DNA of 64,000 nt from Prinia subflava. Its lineage: Eukaryota > Chordata > Aves > Passeriformes > Cisticolidae. The first letter of the stretch is position 1. Each line of letters begins with the position of its first letter. The DNA lies in contig NW_026960610.1 in the NCBI RefSeq assembly GCF_021018805.1, positions 2,914,001 to 2,978,000 on the forward strand, in the 5' to 3' direction. Shown here in pieces: positions 60,312 to 64,000 of the stretch. The notes under the pieces were generated by a model. That model was not told where the DNA came from, did no database searches, and worked only from the letters and a program-made list of their open reading frames with translations. The position numbers were made by a program, and so were the translations under genes.

Positions 60312-61517
60312 CTGCAGGAAAAGCACAATGCAAAGCATCCCTTTGATTTGGGAGGTGAATAGGAATCTCTTTTATTTCCTTTATGTAAATATTTATTTAC
60401 TTTTATGGACATGTGTACTGTAGGTCCAAAAAAGTGACAAAGAAATAATTTGTCATCTTAAAAACATTATCTGTAATATATTCAATGATCATTATTCATT
60501 GAAAACAAGCAGAATAATCATTATTTTCCAGATACAGCTGATGAATGCAAAGTACACCGGGCCTCAGAAAGTAGATTTATTCAAATAGTTATTTTCAGGA
60601 AGGAAGCTTCTGTAAGCTTTCACAATAGCAGTTGTTTCAGGTAGGGACTGCTATCTTTTTTGGACCTACCCCTTCTGGTCACATATGCATTCTAGATATA
60701 ATTCTGTTCCACAGCAATTTAAGGGGTTTGCAACCTAACAGGCTGCAAAAGTCTGTGGCCTGAAAGGAAAGCTGTTAGCTGGTTCTATGATTATCAAATT
60801 TGTTACCAAAGCTGACATGCTAAAAACTCCAAAATAAGCTCTCATTATACATCTGATCTCCTCTGAATTATTTATAACATCTAACTGTAATAAAAAAATA
60901 AAGTAATCTACAGCGGCATCCTAGAGCAAGATTTCCTCCAAAGATGTGCCCAGTTGTGGATACTGGAGGATGGATGAAATACTCTCCTCCTTCATTCACT
61001 GTGAAGCAGAAGCTCAAACATTAAACATTTTCCTTCAAACGGATATTTTTCTAATACTAGCAAGAATGTAAATATTGTCTCTGTAGATGTTCTACCACAC
61101 AGTAGTGCCATAGCCAGACCCAGCACAGGGCATTACACCAAAGCTGGTAGGGCTCTGCCATCTTAGAGACATGCCTTACTTAATTAAATAATGGTATTTA
61201 AGTGAGCTTCTTTGATACAGCTGTCACGTCAGAGTTTAAATGTTGTTACCTCTTAGAACTTGAGAGTGAACTGGGATAGGACCCCAGGAAAGGGCCAGGG
61301 TTTTTTTCAAAGCTGCTGCTAAAAGCTGAACCTCTGTCTCACAGGAAAAGAAGTCCCAAGCAATGCTTGCTTGTGGGCATTGACAGCACAAGAACATGAG
61401 AGTTTTTGAGGCTTTATAGGAATTACTAGACTAATAAAATCTATTGAGTGGACACATTGTTTAGAGCAGCCAAAATTCTCAGTACAGATCAATACAGGCA
61501 TGAGAATATTTAATTAC
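60312..61517 (-). other. KLHL13: KLHL13 intron
   Basis: A 1.2-kb intron with donor CAG|GTAATT and acceptor CCTGCAG. No repeat or gene recognised. Confidence 0.85.
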
Positions 61518-61659
61518 CTGTAATACCACAGAACTGTGAGTATTGCTGGTGAAAAATCTTGTGGTTCCTGTCTTCGAAGACTGTAGATGGGCAGAGATGC
61601 CCATATCGCTGCTACCAAGAGATACTTTCATATGAGGATCCTCCTCTTCCACCAGAGAT
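61518..61659 (-). CDS. KLHL13: KLHL13 N-terminal coding exon (internal)
   Basis: A 142-bp exon with acceptor ATTTTCTTAG and donor CAG|GTAATT. After one base completing an upstream codon it encodes [11 protein letters not shown] and [11 protein letters not shown], matching the region before the BTB domain. Summed with the downstream exons this gives 622 codons; human KLHL13 is about 655, so about 33 residues come from an upstream exon not found in this window. The frame is also open through the acceptor to an ATG at 61704-61706, so an alternative start inside the intron cannot be excluded but is less likely. Confidence 0.9.
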
Positions 61660-64000
61660 CTAAGAAAATTGGGATGGAGAAACCTAAAGACCAAACTCAT
61701 TTTCATTCAGTTATCTTTTGTTCTAAACCCATAGTCTTCTGGGATGAAATGTGACAGCACAAAGGCTACAGGAAAAAAAATCAGCAGGCAACAGAATCAG
61801 TCCTTAGTGGTTCCCTTCAGCTAATTCAAGAAAGTGAAGTGTTAACAGTTGCTAAAAAGGCATAGCTACTTTTTGGCTAGTAAGTTTTTCCTTTTCTTTC
61901 CATCCCCAGCTCCCTGATTTAGACACTTGCACACTATGTTATTTCTATGAGCCAGTATTTTAGGATTCTTCTAGAGGTTTCATCTGATTTCCAAAAGCAA
62001 GCAGCTTAGCTTTTCCTTGGCAAACTGGTGAAACACTGAAACTCTAAGTGTAGTAAAAAAGAAAGTATTTTCATTCTTACAGCTTGCATTACACCTCATT
62101 CATGCGTGACTATTCATAATAGAAAATATACATCATGGAGTTTCAAGCTGCAGCTATAACCTGCTTTTAGAAACACACAATTAGAACTCCTTTAGGACAC
62201 AATATCCAGTGTTTTGCTACTGTGCAGGCAAACACTTAATAATTTTAATTCAAGATTTTATTCCAAGCAATTACTGTCCAAATCTAGACAGGATGAGCTA
62301 ATTTTAGGTAGAATTGTTAAAGAATTACTGCAGTATTATTAGCCTACTATTTTAATCTTGAGATGTAAATTAGGTTACATCTGAGAGCCTAACTATGCTA
62401 ACCTGTAATTATTATACAATGTAAATAAAATTCTTCTACAGAAATATTAACAACTGGTTTCTGTAATTTCTGTGATCTAATGTTCTACCTATGAGCCTGT
62501 ATAGAGGTATAATGAATATGTACACAATTTTAATTAGCAAACATAAGCTGTTAATCCACAGAAGAGGCCATCTCCATTGTTAATCAAGACTCCATATCTC
62601 AAAAAAGTTTTATAGCTGTTTGATGTAATTGCTGCAAATTTCAGATACAAAAAGATTTCCAAATTTTAAACATGCAGGTTAAAACACTGGTCTCCAAGCT
62701 AGTTTCAGAAATTACTTTAAGTAACAAGAATGTGCTTAAATCCCCCTCCTTTTCCCCAGTTTCATGATCACTATGTAAGGACAAATTTGGAATTTGTGGA
62801 AGAAAAATAATTTTCATAATTTCCTTTTTAAAAAACATATTTACTTCCACCTTGTTCGGTTACAAAGACCATGTAGAGCACTTTCTGAAACTCACATATT
62901 ACCCTCATAGTATCGATGTGCCTTGTTCAAACCCATGAGTACAAAAGGTCAGCTACGAAAATAGATTCAAAACAAATTCATCATTCAACAATGTACATGG
63001 GTTTGAAACGGTGAAATTTTATGCATACAGACATAACGTAGGAACAAGGGTACATCTTAACAACTGTGATTTCTAATGTATTCAGCTGAATAAACTAATG
63101 TGGATGAACTGCAGCATGCAAGATTTGTGCTATTTTTGAAACACAATTATCTATATTTTATAAAACAAATCCAGAGTCATTTAAACAAAGTTTACAGGGT
63201 ATACCTTAGAAAAGGGCTTTCCAGACTGTCTCTGCATCCAACAAATACAACTATGCAACAGAGCAGCAAGCAGTTGCTGGCTCATGACCCAAAATATTTT
63301 TGTTCACTCGGTTCTAGGGTGTTTTGGGTTTGGTACATTTTGTTTATTTTAGTTTTCATACAGTTGCATGGAGACAAGTCTTACATAATTTCAAAGGACA
63401 TCCAGTCTCTAAATTTGTACTTCTTTCTAAGAAGAAATACAAAATATTGTGGGGAGACTTGCAAGCGTGGGTGTGAAGAACAATAGATTCAGCAAGCATG
63501 AATCTGACTCTTTGCTCTTGAAGCATCTTCCCAAAATGTCAGATCAGATAGATGTTACATGAAGGAGTATTTAAAATACTTTCTCTGAACTGGGAAGAAA
63601 ATAGAAAGTGAACACGTCATTTAAAATCATTATGAAAAGAAACAGACAAGTAAACCAACCTTCTTGGCTGTTTGGAGTGGTTTTTTTACCATGTTTGCCA
63701 CATCGCTATTGACTTCCTGACAGACAGCATAATTCATAAGTATTACAAATGAAGGCAAAGACCTTGAACATGATTCATTTATTCCAAGAACAGCTGCGAT
63801 AATGGAAGCATTTTTCTGAACATGACACACAACTTCCCATAGCTCTGTTCTCTACAGGTCATTCTCTATAAAACACAATGCCTTGTTAAAACTGCACAGT
63901 CAACAGAGAGGATATAATAAATTTTAAAATACTTGCAATACCTAAAAGTAGATATTCGACATGCCTGGTGTGGCTATAAGCAGTTATTTCCTCTACCTGA
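61660..64000 (-). other. KLHL13: 5' intron of KLHL13 (partial)
   Basis: AT-rich sequence upstream of the first recognised coding exon. No promoter, CpG island or further coding exon is visible, so the transcription start is probably beyond the window. Frames up to 128 codons here have no domain features. Confidence 0.6.

Noticed and set aside
61660..61706. ATG at 61704-61706 as the KLHL13 start
   Set aside because: A consensus acceptor lies between it and the conserved residues, and the known protein has extra N-terminal residues from an upstream exon; kept only as an alternative.

Overview
This window looks like bird nuclear DNA, probably from a songbird. Two CR1 LINE 3' ends are present, one ending in the bird-typical ATTCTATG-like terminus. 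Retrovirus-like LTRs are very numerous, and the one host gene is a multi-exon vertebrate gene on the minus strand. No bacterial genes, rRNA, tRNA or CRISPR array were found. The species call is inference.

Host gene (about 39.7-64 kb, minus strand): six coding exons of a BTB-BACK-Kelch protein fit together with exact GT/AG splice sites and phases, giving 622 codons. It is KLHL13, a substrate adaptor of CUL3 ubiquitin ligase. The first coding exon, expected to add about 33 residues, was not found and probably lies beyond 64 kb. The introns hold two CR1 fragments and four solo LTRs.

Left part (1-21 kb) has no recognisable gene. A 7-kb LTR element of low LTR divergence (2083-9088, minus strand) has no recognisable gag, pol or env and carries three solo LTRs of other families inside it. 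Another solo LTR with a 6-bp target duplication lies at 13052-13558.

Centre (21.5-36.2 kb) is a three-layer nest. The outer layer is an old ERVK/betaretrovirus-like provirus (21471-36245) with dUTPase, protease, reverse transcriptase, RNase H and integrase remnants but no env. Its 5' LTR was hit near the end by a solo LTR of another family (21786-31028, minus strand). That LTR was then hit by a third element (22591-31006, plus strand), an ERV1/gammaretrovirus-like provirus with apparently identical 704-bp LTRs. Its genes are nevertheless broken: gag/RT are missing or unrecognisable, integrase is interrupted by a foreign 0.65-kb segment, and env (ERVV type, CxxC and C-x7-CC motifs) has stops and frameshifts. 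Target-site duplications support each layer.

No new defence or enzyme system is evident. The most unusual material is the nested provirus, the intact 103-codon membrane-anchor-like reading frame inside its broken integrase, its 137-bp perfect tandem repeat, and the non-coding young LTR element on the left.
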